Assembly: GCF_025994435.1 (NCBI RefSeq)
Contig: NZ_BAQK01000008.1
Coordinates: 62,001 to 126,000, forward strand
Reading direction: 5' to 3'
DNA: 64,000 nt
Origin: Gluconacetobacter johannae
Lineage (GTDB): Bacteria; Pseudomonadota; Alphaproteobacteria; Acetobacterales; Acetobacteraceae
Made by a program: the position numbers and the translations under genes. Below are positions 42,911-52,210 of the stretch, piece by piece. The stretch's first letter is position 1, and each line of letters starts with the position of its first letter. The notes under the pieces are model-generated. The model ran no database searches. It was not told the DNA's origin and saw only the letters and a program-made list of their open reading frames with translations.

Positions 42911-45223
42911 CTAAAGTAGCTTGTCCAGCGTTATCGGCAGGTCGCGGATGCGCCGGCCCGTGGCGTTGTAGATGGCATTGGCGACCGCCGCGCCGACGCC
43001 GGTGATGCCGATTTCCCCGATGCCGTGCGCGCCGAGCGGCGCGCGGGGATCGGGGCTGTCGGTCCAGATCACGTCGATCTCGGGCACGTCCAGATGGACG
43101 GGCATGTGATATTCCGCAAGGCTGGCGTTGATGATGCGGCCCGTGCGCTCGTCAAACAGCGTCTCCTCGGTCAGCGCGAGGCCGAGCCCCATGATGATGC
43201 CGCCGCGAAACTGGCTGGCGGCGGTGCGCGGGTTGAGGATGCGGCCCGTGTCGAACGAACCCAGGAAGCGGCTCACCCGCGTTTCGCCCGTCACCGTGCT
43301 GACCCGGACCTCGCAGAACTGCGCGCCGTAGGAATGCATCGCGTATTTCTGGACCTCGAGAGGCATCGGCGCTTCGGCCTCGGCCGAGACTTCCTCGCGG
43401 TTCGCACGCGACAGGATGGACACATAGCTTTCGAAACGGTCGGGGATGGTCCTGTGACCCAGGCCGCCGTCGCGGGCCTCGACATCGCCCGCTCTCAGCC
43501 CGGCCAGCGGCGAGTCGTTGCCGACGAGCTTCAGCAGCGCGGAAACCAGCTTCTCGCTCGCGGCGGTCACCGTGGCGGCGATGGACGCCGTCTGCGACGA
43601 ACCGCCCGCGATGGTGCCCGGCGGCAGCGCCGTGTCGCCATAGGCGAAGGTGACATGGTCGATGGGCAGGCCGAGCCGGTCGGCCGTGGCCTGTACCTGC
43701 ACGGTGGCGGTGCCCATGCCCATCTCGTGACTCGCCATCGCCACACAGGCGTGACCGGCACGCGTCAGCGTGATCCGCGCGGTGCCGCCGGGCATGCGGT
43801 AATAGGGATAGGTCGCGGTGGCGACGCCCATGCCGACCAGCCATTCGCCCTCGCGGCGCGCGCGCGGCGTGGGGCTGCGCGCAGACCAGCCGAACCGTTC
43901 GGCGCCCCGCGCATAGGCGTCGAGCAGATGACGCGCGGAAAAGGAATGGCCCGAGGTCGGGTCCTTCACGGGTTCGATCCGGCGCCGCAGGTCGATCGGG
44001 TCCAGCCCCATGTCGGCTGCCAGCTCGTCGATCGCGGATTCCAGCGCGAACGTGCCGACGGATTCCCCCGGCGCGCGCATGAAGGTGTTGGCGACCATAT
44101 CGATGTCCGCCACCTTCTGCTCCAGTTTGAAGCTGCCGGCGGCGTAGAGGTGCCGGGCAGGGAAGCTGAACTGTTCGGGGCAGTTGTTATAGGCCGTCAT
44201 CGCGGCGGTGCCGGTGTGGATCAGCGCCGAAAGCGTGCCGTCGGCCCGGGCGCCCAGCGCCACGCGCTGCCGCGTCGTGGTGCGGCCGCCGGAGACGCGG
44301 AACACGCCCTCGCGCGACAGGGCGATCCGGACCGGCCGGCCCGAAAGCCGGGATGCGGCGATGGCCAGGATCTGGTGATTCCACAGCGCCTTGCCGCCGA
44401 AGCCGCCGCCCACGAACGGGGAGAGGATGCGGACCTGCTCTTCTTTCAATCCGAAGATACCCGCGAGGGTCCAGCGCGTGCCGTTGAGCATCTGGGTCGC
44501 GTCGTGGACGACCAGCCGCCCGTCCGCCTCCCACCACACGGTCGCGGCATGGGGTTCGATCGCGGCGTGGCTGTAGCGGGGGGTATGGTAGGTCCGGTCG
44601 ATCTTGTGCGCCGCTTCGGCCAATGCCGCCTCGGCGTTCCCGATTTCGATCACTGCCGGTTCGCCGAGCACGTTGTCCGGACGATGCGCGTGGGTGGCGG
44701 CATGCTCGAACGATGTGCTGGCCGTTTCCCGGGTGTATGTGACGTGCACCAGCGTGGCGGCGTGATCCGCCTGTTCCTGGGTTTCGGCCAGGATCACCGC
44801 TACGGGTTCGCCGTTCCAGTGAATGGCGTCGTCCTGCATGACCGGCAGGCTGCTTGCGCCCGCCGCGCGCGGATCGGACAGGAAGACGGCGGGTGGCGCC
44901 ATGCGCGGCGCGTTGCGATAGGTCATGACCAGCACGACGCCGGGCGCCGTCTGCGCCGCGTCCGTATCGAGGGTCGCGATATGGCCGCGCGCGATCGTGG
45001 AAAAGACGAGCGCCGCATAGGTCATGTTTCCGGCCGGTATTTCGGCGGCAAAGGGCGCCTCGCCCCTGACCTTGCGCGGCCCATCGACGCGCGGCACGGA
45101 ACTGCCGATCGCGCCGTGCCTGCCGATCAGCGGGTCGGGTGTGCCGCCGGGCAGCCAGCGTTCCGGCGCGAGGCCGATGGCGGTCTGCATGACTTTTTGG
45201 GCTGCGTCGCGGATCGTGGTCAT
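42911..45223 (-). CDS. paoC: Aldehyde oxidoreductase molybdenum-binding subunit (PaoC-like)
   Basis: The 770-residue xanthine dehydrogenase family subunit matches PaoC (YagR). Landmarks are GSSVPRVDGPRKVRGEAPFAAEI, LSPFVGGGFGGKALWNHQ, MRAPGESVGTFALESAIDELA, MASHEMGMGTATVQVQATA and the catalytic GAHGIGEIG with Glu. With PaoA and PaoB it forms an alpha-beta-gamma enzyme that oxidises (often aromatic) aldehydes to acids. It overlaps paoB by four bases. In the E. coli system a MocA/PaoD chaperone follows; none is seen here. Confidence 0.92.
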   Translation of the reverse strand: MTTIRDAAQKVMQTAIGLAPERWLPGGTPDPLIGRHGAIGSSVPRVDGPRKVRGEAPFAAEIPAGNMTYAALVFSTIARGHIATLDTDAAQTAPGVVLVMTYRNAPRMAPPAVFLSDPRAAGASSLPVMQDDAIHWNGEPVAVILAETQEQADHAATLVHVTYTRETASTSFEHAATHAHRPDNVLGEPAVIEIGNAEAALAEAAHKIDRTYHTPRYSHAAIEPHAATVWWEADGRLVVHDATQMLNGTRWTLAGIFGLKEEQVRILSPFVGGGFGGKALWNHQILAIAASRLSGRPVRIALSREGVFRVSGGRTTTRQRVALGARADGTLSALIHTGTAAMTAYNNCPEQFSFPARHLYAAGSFKLEQKVADIDMVANTFMRAPGESVGTFALESAIDELAADMGLDPIDLRRRIEPVKDPTSGHSFSARHLLDAYARGAERFGWSARSPTPRARREGEWLVGMGVATATYPYYRMPGGTARITLTRAGHACVAMASHEMGMGTATVQVQATADRLGLPIDHVTFAYGDTALPPGTIAGGSSQTASIAATVTAASEKLVSALLKLVGNDSPLAGLRAGDVEARDGGLGHRTIPDRFESYVSILSRANREEVSAEAEAPMPLEVQKYAMHSYGAQFCEVRVSTVTGETRVSRFLGSFDTGRILNPRTAASQFRGGIIMGLGLALTEETLFDERTGRIINASLAEYHMPVHLDVPEIDVIWTDSPDPRAPLGAHGIGEIGITGVGAAVANAIYNATGRRIRDLPITLDKLL

Positions 45224-46206
45224 GCGGCCTCTCCCGCCAGGTCGTTCAGCACGGCGACCATCGTCCGCCTGGCCAGTTCGACCTTGAACCCATTGTCGCG
45301 CAGGGGCGCGGCGTCCGCGAGTTCGGCCTCCGCCGCCGCGCGGAAGACTGCTTCATCCGCCGGCCTGCCGCGCAACACGGCCTCGGCGGCGAACGCCCGC
45401 CATGGCTTGTGCGCGACACCGCCCAGCGCCAGGCGTACGTCGCGGACCATGCCGTCTGCGGACCGGTCGAGTACTGCTGCAACCGACACCAGCGCGAAAG
45501 CGTAGCTGGCCCGGTCGCGCACCTTGCGATAGGTCGAGCGCACCGCGCAGGGCAGCGGAGGCAGTTCGACTGCGGTAATCAGTTCGCCCGGTTCCAGCAG
45601 CGTCTCGACCTCGGGCCGTCCGGCGGGCAGGCGGTGCAGATCGACCAGCGGCAAGGTGCGTGCGCCTGTCGCGTTTCCCAGGTGGACAACCGCGCCCAGG
45701 GCGGCGAGGGCCACGCACATGTCGGACGGATGGGTGGCGACACAGGCGGGGGAGGCGCCCAGGATCGCATGGGTGCGGTTGAAACCGTCGATCGCATCGC
45801 AGCCCGCCCCCGGCGTCCGCTTGTTGCATCGCGCGGCGTCGTCGTAGAAGTAGGGGCAGCGCGTCCGCTGGAGGATATTGCCGCCCACCGTCGCCATGTT
45901 GCGGATCTGCCCGCTGGCGCCGGAAAGAATGGCGCGCGCCAGAACGGGATAGCGTTCCCGGACCGCGCGATGCTCGGCCACGGCGGTGTTGCGGACCGCC
46001 GCCCCGATCATCAGGCCGCCATCGTCCCGCTCTTCGATCGTGCGGGAAAGACCCGTCACGTCGACGAGGCTGTCGGGCTGTTCGATCGTCTCGCGCATCA
46101 GGTCGACAAGATTGGTGCCGCCGCCAAGATATTTCGCCCCTGCGCCCATGCCCAGGCGGGTCGCGGTGGCGGCATCGCCCGCGCGGGCGTAGCTGAAGGG
46201 GGTCAT
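45220..46206 (-). CDS. paoB: Aldehyde oxidoreductase FAD-binding subunit (PaoB-like)
   Basis: The 328-residue FAD subunit has the FAD-binding AKYLGGGTNLVDLMRE near residue 30, GQIRNMATVGGNILQRTRCPYFYD, and the cysteines (RCPYF, RCNKR, GAGCDAIDG) that in E. coli PaoB bind an additional 4Fe-4S cluster. It also shows ASPACVATHPSDMCVALAAL. It overlaps both neighbours by four bases, giving the order paoA-B-C on the minus strand. Confidence 0.92.
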   Translation of the reverse strand: MTPFSYARAGDAATATRLGMGAGAKYLGGGTNLVDLMRETIEQPDSLVDVTGLSRTIEERDDGGLMIGAAVRNTAVAEHRAVRERYPVLARAILSGASGQIRNMATVGGNILQRTRCPYFYDDAARCNKRTPGAGCDAIDGFNRTHAILGASPACVATHPSDMCVALAALGAVVHLGNATGARTLPLVDLHRLPAGRPEVETLLEPGELITAVELPPLPCAVRSTYRKVRDRASYAFALVSVAAVLDRSADGMVRDVRLALGGVAHKPWRAFAAEAVLRGRPADEAVFRAAAEAELADAAPLRDNGFKVELARRTMVAVLNDLAGEAA

Positions 46207-46712
46207 TCCGCCGCCTCCGCCGTGTAGATTTCGGTAATCGCGTCGATGATGCCGTTATGCGCGCCGCAGCGGCACAGATTACCGCTCATCCGCTCGCGCA
46301 GTTCGTCGCGGCTGGGTGAAATCGTTCCGGCGGCAAGGTCGGCGGTGACGGCGCTGGGCACCCCGCGCGCGATTTCAGCCGCCATCCCGATCGCCGAACA
46401 GAGCTGTCCCGGCGTGCAATAGCCGCACTGGAAGCCGTCATGGTCGATGAAGGCCTGTTGCAACGGATGGAGCGCGCCGCCGTGGGCCAGTCCTTCCACC
46501 GTGCTGATGGAGCGGCCCTCATACTGCACGGCCAGCGCCATGCAGGACAGGATGCGCTCGCCATCGGCCAGCACGGTGCAGGCGCCGCAGGCCCCCTGGT
46601 CGCAGCCCTTCTTGGTGCCATGGAGTTCGAGGTGCTCGCGCAGCAGGTCCAGCAGCGAGGTGCGCGGATCCAGTGCGACCTCCGTGCCCTGTCCGTTGAT
46701 GGTGATGAGCAT
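46203..46712 (-). CDS. paoA: Aldehyde oxidoreductase 2Fe-2S subunit (PaoA-like), without Tat signal
   Basis: The 169-residue protein has a plant-type 2Fe-2S set (GCDQGACGACTVL, then LSC) and a second set (CGYCTPGQ, CRCG) as usual for molybdenum hydroxylase small subunits. It starts directly with MLITINGQGTEVALD and lacks the long twin-arginine leader of E. coli PaoA, so the complex should stay in the cytoplasm. The gene is first of the paoABC set and diverges from the ThDP enzyme at 46886. Confidence 0.92.
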   Translation of the reverse strand: MLITINGQGTEVALDPRTSLLDLLREHLELHGTKKGCDQGACGACTVLADGERILSCMALAVQYEGRSISTVEGLAHGGALHPLQQAFIDHDGFQCGYCTPGQLCSAIGMAAEIARGVPSAVTADLAAGTISPSRDELRERMSGNLCRCGAHNGIIDAITEIYTAEAAE

Positions 46713-46885
46713 GATGCCTCCATCCGGAAAGCTGCCGCGATTTTAAAGGGCCGTGGCTGCTCCGGCCATCTGAATCGATGTCACGATCGCGCGTCGTCGC
46801 AGGGGGCCTGGCCTGGGAACGCCTGGCGGTCCCCTTCGTATAGGGGTCACGCTGAATTGCTGAATTGCGGAATGGGAGATCGACC

Positions 46886-48670
46886 ATGAACGTCAGCGAA
46901 TTCGTCTGGCATCGTCTCCACGAATGGGGTCTGAGGCGCGTCTACGGTTACCCCGGCGACGGTGTCGGCGGTCTGGATGTCGCCCTTCAGAAGGCGCTGA
47001 AGACGGGGACCGAATATGTGCAGGTGCGTCATGAGGAAATGGCGGCCTTCATGGCCGCCGCCCATGCCAAATTCACCGGCGAGGTCGGATTATGCTATGC
47101 CACGTCGGGACCGGGCGCGATCCATCTGCTGAATGGCCTGTATGATGCAAAGCTGGATCATGTGGGTGTCGTCGCCATTGTCGGGCAACAGGCGCGTTCG
47201 GCCCTCGGCGCCCGGTATCAGCAGGAAGTCGACCTGCAGTTCCTGTTCAAGGACGTCGCCTCCGACTTCGTCGCCACGGCCTCGGTGCCCTCCCAGGTCC
47301 GGCATCTGATCGACCGGGCGGTCCGGATCGCGGCGGCCCGGCGGGCACCCACCTGTGTGATTATTCCGAACGACCTTCAGGAACTGCCCTATACCGACCC
47401 CCCGATGGCGCATGGCCATACCCATACCGGCATCGGCTATCCCACTGAAAGCAAGGTGCCGGACGGCGAGGGGCTGCGACGGGCCGCCGGCGTGCTGAAT
47501 GCGGGCAAGCGGGTCGCCATCCTGGCCGGCGCCGGCGCGCTGAACGCGACGGACGAACTTCTGGCTGTCGCCGACAGGCTGGGCGCCGGCATCGCCAAGG
47601 CGCTGCTGGGCAAGGCCGCCGTGCCCGATGACCTGCCCTTCGTCACCGGTTCGATCGGGCTGCTGGGCACCGAACCGTCGTGGGACATGATGAAGCAGTG
47701 CGACACGCTGCTGATGGTGGGCTCGTGTTTTCCCTATAGCGAATTCCTGCCTGCCCCAGGGACTGCGCGCGGCGTGCAGATCGACATCAACGGCGCCAAC
47801 CTGTCGCTGCGCTATCCGATGGAGGTCAGTCTGGTCGGGGAGTCCATGGAAACCCTCCGCGCGCTGCTGCCGTTGCTGGCCCACAAGGACGACAGATCAT
47901 GGCGCACGAAAATCGAAATGAATGTCGCGTCATGGTGGAAGACGCTTGAAGCACGCGCCATGCAGGCGGCGCGGCCGCTCAATCCCCAGCGCGTTTTCTG
48001 GGAACTGTCCTCTCGCCTGCCGGACCATGCGATCGTGACCTGCGATTCAGGCTCGGTCGCCAACTGGTACGCGCGCGATCTCAGGATGCGGCGGGGCATG
48101 AAAGGGTCGCTGTCCGGGGGACTTGCCTCGATGGGCGCGGGCACGCCCTACGCGGTGGCCGCGAAGATGGCCTATCCGGATCGGACGGTGATTGCGTGCA
48201 TGGGCGACGGGGCCATGCAGATGAACGGCCTGAATGAGATGATTACCATTTCCAAATACTGGAGACAGTGGGAAAATCCGCGCCTGATCGTCCTGGTCCT
48301 GAACAATCAGGATCTCAGTCAGGTCACGTGGGAAGAGCGTATACAGGGGGGTGCAGGCAAGACCGAGGCAACCCAGAGCATTCCGGATTTTCCATACCAT
48401 AAATATGCGGAGCTGATCGGCCTGAGAGGCATCCATGTGGATGACCCGGCGAAGATCGGCGCCGCGTGGGATGCGGCCTTGTCGGCCGACCGGCCGGTGA
48501 TCCTGGAAGCCCGGACGGACCCCAACGTGCCTCCTCTGCCGCCGCATATCACGCTGCAGCAGGCGAAGGCCTTTCTGTCCATGCTGCCCGAGGAACCAGA
48601 GCGGGGCAGCGTGCTGAAAAACACCGCCCGCCAGATCATGGCCTCCCTGCTGCCTGCCAGAAAAGACTGA
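46886..48670 (+). CDS. ThDP-dependent enzyme, pyruvate oxidase/PoxB-like
   Basis: The 594-residue protein has the three-domain layout of the POX/acetolactate synthase family. The conserved N-terminal glutamate lies in VRHEEMAAFMAAAHAK. A central domain (GKRVAILAGAGALNATDELL) and the ThDP-Mg motif (MGDGAMQMNGLNEM up to LNN) follow. The GYPGDGVGGLDVAL start is typical of the uncharacterised 'thiamine pyrophosphate-requiring' branch close to pyruvate oxidase. It might convert pyruvate to acetate, but the membrane-binding C-terminal helix of E. coli PoxB is not evident. The ATG at 46886 has GGGAGA upstream. A preceding AATTGCTGAATTGCGG direct duplication lies in the intergenic region. Confidence 0.85.
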   Translation: MNVSEFVWHRLHEWGLRRVYGYPGDGVGGLDVALQKALKTGTEYVQVRHEEMAAFMAAAHAKFTGEVGLCYATSGPGAIHLLNGLYDAKLDHVGVVAIVGQQARSALGARYQQEVDLQFLFKDVASDFVATASVPSQVRHLIDRAVRIAAARRAPTCVIIPNDLQELPYTDPPMAHGHTHTGIGYPTESKVPDGEGLRRAAGVLNAGKRVAILAGAGALNATDELLAVADRLGAGIAKALLGKAAVPDDLPFVTGSIGLLGTEPSWDMMKQCDTLLMVGSCFPYSEFLPAPGTARGVQIDINGANLSLRYPMEVSLVGESMETLRALLPLLAHKDDRSWRTKIEMNVASWWKTLEARAMQAARPLNPQRVFWELSSRLPDHAIVTCDSGSVANWYARDLRMRRGMKGSLSGGLASMGAGTPYAVAAKMAYPDRTVIACMGDGAMQMNGLNEMITISKYWRQWENPRLIVLVLNNQDLSQVTWEERIQGGAGKTEATQSIPDFPYHKYAELIGLRGIHVDDPAKIGAAWDAALSADRPVILEARTDPNVPPLPPHITLQQAKAFLSMLPEEPERGSVLKNTARQIMASLLPARKD

Positions 48671-48680
48671 CAGGGCGGCG

Positions 48681-49649
48681 TCACGATCCGAAACGGCGAC
48701 GAGATTGTCGCCTCCGTTGCGCCGAAATGCTGCGCGACCGCCGCGCGGCCATCGGCCAGAGAAACCACAGGCCTGGTAGCACCACCGCCGTGGCTGCCGC
48801 CGCCGCCACGCCGGCACTGCGGGCGTTGGCGATGCGCGCCGCCACCACGTAGCTGTCCCCCGCCAGGCCGAGGGCCAGGGGCAACAGCGCCAAGGTCGTG
48901 AGGCCACCGCCGACGCGCAGGAACCGTTCGCTGTCCTCGCCCGCCCAGACGATGCGATGGAGTGCCGCCGGCGTGATGAGCAGGATCACGGCCATCGCCA
49001 CGCAGAACAGCGCCCCGCCGTGCGCCAGACGCGACAGGGCGGGCAGCTTCTCGAACGCGGCGGTCAGAACCATCGCGAGCTGGAACCCCAGCAGCGCCTG
49101 CGCGCCCGGCAGGATTACGCGTGCTTCCGTCAGCATCTGTTCGACCCGCGCGTGCAGCGGTGCGACCGCGCGCCGGTCCTGCTGCGCGCGTGCCTTGTGA
49201 CGCTCGGCGGCGCCGGTATGCTGCTTCATTATCATGCCCGCCCCGTACCAACCGGCCAGGGCCAGCGCGGTCAGGCCCGCGCCGGCCGCCCCGCCCGCCC
49301 AGATGTCGCCACCCAGCATATGTTCCGTGGCGATCGCCATATCGAGGCCGAAGGCGGCGGCGAACGGCAACAGCGCCGCGGCGGCCAGACGACCGATCAG
49401 GATGTGGATGCGCCCTGTGCTGCGCCCCCGCTCCGCGATGCGATGATAGGCCGACGGCGCGATCAGCAAGCCGATGGTGAGCAGCATCAGGCCCAGGGCC
49501 ATGGCCGCCATGACGCGCGCATGCCGGGGCAGGGTGTCGAACCGGTCCTGAAAGGTGGCCTGGTACTGAAAGCCGAGCAGGATCTGCGCCCCCAGGATCA
49601 GGGTGCGCGACTCATCCAGCGCCGTCTTTACCCGGTCATGCCATGCCAT
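48681..49649 (-). CDS. DUF6328-type membrane protein, internally duplicated
   Basis: The 322-residue protein holds two copies of a ~130-residue, four-helix unit. The first has LILGAQILLGFQYQATFQDRFDTLP; the second, about 165 residues later, has VILPGAQALLGFQLAMVLTAAFEKLP. Each is followed by a PSAYHRI- or PAALHRI-type motif. The soluble link is Arg/Gln-rich, as is the C-terminus (RRRQSRRRFGS). Single-unit relatives are known as DUF6328; function is unknown. The start at 49649 has GAGGATCGGAA upstream; longer frames are not supported. Confidence 0.75.
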   Translation of the reverse strand: MAWHDRVKTALDESRTLILGAQILLGFQYQATFQDRFDTLPRHARVMAAMALGLMLLTIGLLIAPSAYHRIAERGRSTGRIHILIGRLAAAALLPFAAAFGLDMAIATEHMLGGDIWAGGAAGAGLTALALAGWYGAGMIMKQHTGAAERHKARAQQDRRAVAPLHARVEQMLTEARVILPGAQALLGFQLAMVLTAAFEKLPALSRLAHGGALFCVAMAVILLITPAALHRIVWAGEDSERFLRVGGGLTTLALLPLALGLAGDSYVVAARIANARSAGVAAAAATAVVLPGLWFLWPMAARRSRSISAQRRRQSRRRFGS

Positions 49650-49917
49650 TTCCGATCCTCGGCGGCTCTGTCGGGAACAGCCGTGCGGCCCGCCGGTTCC
49701 CTCGTCCGACCAGCCCCCCTCCGTTAGTGCGCCAAGGGGGTATGGCTGCCGTGGTCCTGCCAAAAGCGGAGTGGCGCGGGAACCGATGGGGCGCCACGCC
49801 GTTGAATTCGTCCCCGGCGGGATCCGCCGGGCGGCTTCCTCATTGAAGGCCCTGAAGGGAATGAGGAAAAACACCGATATTATAACAATAATATAAAATC
49901 ACCTGGGGGGATCGATC

Positions 49918-49980
49918 ATGACTGATCGTATCTGCATCCAGCGCGCGTGCCCCTCCAATGCCGGCGGACAGCGGACGTAA
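49918..49980 (+). CDS. Possible 20-codon leader ORF before transketolase
   Basis: A small frame (MTDRICIQRACPSNAGGQRT) starts at an ATG with GGGGGGA seven bases upstream and ends 16 bases before the transketolase ATG. The DNA just before it (about 49870-49902) is unusually AT-rich and may hold the promoter. It could be a translated leader or chance; there is no run of any one amino acid to suggest attenuation. Confidence 0.3.
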   Translation: MTDRICIQRACPSNAGGQRT

Positions 49981-49996
49981 GGCACACAGGAGACAC

Positions 49997-51991
49997 ATGA
50001 TGCTGACAGTCGAGCAGGCCGTGCAGGCCAAGGCCATCGAGTTGGGAAAACTGTCCATTCGCGCCACCACCGCGGCAAAGGCCGGGCACCCGACGACGGC
50101 ATTGTCGCTGACCCATCTGGTGACGGAGTTGCTGTATCGCGTGATGAGATGGGACCCCGCGCACCCGCGGGCACCGGGGTCCGATCGCCTCGTGTTGTCG
50201 GAAGGTCATGCGGTGCCGATCATCTATGCGGCATGTGCCGATCTTGGCGTGACCATCACGCCCCACGGGCAGGCCCGCCCGATGACGCATGACGATCTCA
50301 TGGCGTTGCGTGACATTGAGAGTCCCGTTGACGGACATCCCAATCCCGAGGTGGGGTTTCCGTTCTTCGACGCGGCCACGGGGTCTCTGGGGCAGGGGCT
50401 GTCCGTCGCGGCCGGGCTGGCTGCCGCGGCGCGGCTGGATGGGATCGACAAAACGATCTACTGCATTGTCGGCGATGGAGAATCGCGTGAAGGACAGATC
50501 TGGGAAGCGATGGATTTCATCGCGGACCATGAACTGACCAATGTCGTCGCGATCTTCAACTGCAATACCCTGGCGCAAAGCGACTACGTCTCGCCCGCGC
50601 AGGACTGGGTGCATTTGCAGCATAAGGCCGAGGCGTTCGGCTGGACCGCGCTTGAGACCGACGGACACGACCCGGCGAAGATCGACCATGTTCTGCGTAA
50701 CCGGACGGCCCTTGCGAAGGGCAAGCCGCTCTGCATCGTCGCCCGCACCGTGAAGGGGTGGGGTGTGCCCGACCTGGGGGGGATGGGCCATCACGGGACG
50801 GCTGTAAAACAGGAACAGCTTGAGGCTGTCCTGGCGACCCTCGACAGGCTTGGACGGGAATTCGGGGTAGAGGGCGCCGACCCGGAAGATATCGAAAAAT
50901 TGCTTCAGATCACGCCACCGCCGGAAACGCCGCCCTTGCAGGTGAATGTCTCGACGCCGGCATCCCTGAGTGCGGTCGCGCATGAGAATGCGACGATTGC
51001 CTCGGCCCTGCGCGACAAGAAGATGATGTCGCCCCGTCGCGCCTATGGAACGGCCCTCAAGATGCTGGGGGCCGCCAATCCACACATCGTTGCGCTGGAT
51101 GCGGACGTCAAGAATTCGACCTATGCCCAGGACTTTGCCGCCGCATTTCCCGATCGCTATTTCGAGGCGCGGATTGCCGAGCAGAATATGGTGTCGGCGG
51201 CGGCGGGCCTGGCGAGCGGCGGAAAGATTCCATTTGTCAGCACATTCGGCCGTTTTCTGGAGCGTGCCTTCGACCAGATTGAAATGGCGATCATCGGTGG
51301 GGCGAACCTGAAGCTGGTCGGTACTCATATCGGTGTGACGCTGGCCTCGGACGGCCCCAGCCAGATGGGACTGGCGGACGTCGCATTCATGCGCGCCTTC
51401 GCTCACGTTCGAGACAGCCATGGCAATCCGGCGATGACGATCCTGACCCCGAGCGATGGGGTCAGCGCCTATGGCCTCGTCCTGGCCATGGCCGAAACCT
51501 CGGGCGCCTGCTATCTGCGCGCCGTCCGGTCGGACTTGCCGGTCCTTTATCCCGAAGGGGAGAATTTTCCCCTTGGCGCGCATAAAATCGTGCGGCGTGC
51601 TCAACATGAAGGGGCCGGTTGCCGGCTCGTGTTCGTGGCGTCCGGGTACCTGGTGCATAGCTGCCTGAAGGCGGCCAAGATCCTGGAAGATGACGGTGTC
51701 GATGCAGCGGTGGTGGATGCCTATTCACTGCCGGCGAACGTGCCGGCCATCCTGGCGCTGGCCGGAGACAAGGGCTGCATCATTGCCGTAGAGGACAATT
51801 ATGTCGGTGGACTAAGCAGCGAACTGGCGGAAACCGCGGCCACGATAAAGGCCGCCCCGGCAATCTATTCGCTGACCGTCGAAAGGATTCCGAAGAGCGG
51901 CCGGTCCGCTGACGACGTCCTGCACTATGTCGGCATTGGGGTTGACGATATTGTCGAGACGGCAAGGCACCGCATACAGCCGGCGGTGTGA
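49997..51991 (+). CDS. tkt: Transketolase
   Basis: The 664-residue protein is a full-length transketolase with ThDP-binding VGDGESREGQIWEAMDF, catalytic-region histidines (AGHPTTALSL, LSEGHAVPI, GMGHHGTA) and the Pyr domain ARIAEQNMVSAAAGLASGG. It moves two-carbon units between sugar phosphates in the pentose phosphate pathway. AGGAGA precedes the ATG at 49997. Being next to an ExuT-like permease and facing a sugar ABC operon suggests use for an inducible sugar or polyol route rather than the housekeeping copy; this is inference. Dihydroxyacetone-synthase-like specificity cannot be excluded. Confidence 0.93.
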   Translation: MMLTVEQAVQAKAIELGKLSIRATTAAKAGHPTTALSLTHLVTELLYRVMRWDPAHPRAPGSDRLVLSEGHAVPIIYAACADLGVTITPHGQARPMTHDDLMALRDIESPVDGHPNPEVGFPFFDAATGSLGQGLSVAAGLAAAARLDGIDKTIYCIVGDGESREGQIWEAMDFIADHELTNVVAIFNCNTLAQSDYVSPAQDWVHLQHKAEAFGWTALETDGHDPAKIDHVLRNRTALAKGKPLCIVARTVKGWGVPDLGGMGHHGTAVKQEQLEAVLATLDRLGREFGVEGADPEDIEKLLQITPPPETPPLQVNVSTPASLSAVAHENATIASALRDKKMMSPRRAYGTALKMLGAANPHIVALDADVKNSTYAQDFAAAFPDRYFEARIAEQNMVSAAAGLASGGKIPFVSTFGRFLERAFDQIEMAIIGGANLKLVGTHIGVTLASDGPSQMGLADVAFMRAFAHVRDSHGNPAMTILTPSDGVSAYGLVLAMAETSGACYLRAVRSDLPVLYPEGENFPLGAHKIVRRAQHEGAGCRLVFVASGYLVHSCLKAAKILEDDGVDAAVVDAYSLPANVPAILALAGDKGCIIAVEDNYVGGLSSELAETAATIKAAPAIYSLTVERIPKSGRSADDVLHYVGIGVDDIVETARHRIQPAV

Positions 51992-52049
51992 GCTCGTTCT
52001 ACGGCCATCGCCTGACCCGCGCTGTCCCGGAAACGGGTATGCCTGCCAT

Positions 52050-52200
52050 GTGCCCTGTTTTAAAAAAAGTTTCCTGTTCAGCAAAGAGAATAAAAAAAAT
52101 ATTTCCATGCTCCGGACGTGTTTTCGAGGTGACATGGGGGTGAATGTCTGGTTGTGTCCTTTTTCAATATCGTTGCGTCTCCCCAAAAACAAAAAAAATC
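52050..52200 (+). promoter_or_regulatory. AT-rich leader region of the ExuT-like permease
   Basis: The gap between transketolase and the MFS permease contains several A-tracts (TTTTAAAAAAAG, AATAAAAAAAATATTT, CCCCAAAAACAAAAAAAATC), strikingly AT-rich against the GC-rich surroundings. It probably contains the permease promoter and a bendable binding region; no clear operator palindrome was found. Confidence 0.4.
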
Positions 52201-52210
52201 GGAGGGCGTT

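Noticed and set aside
43025..45505. 826-codon plus-strand frame opposite paoC
   Set aside because: It has no recognisable domain; the opposite strand encodes PaoC and PaoB with all cofactor motifs.
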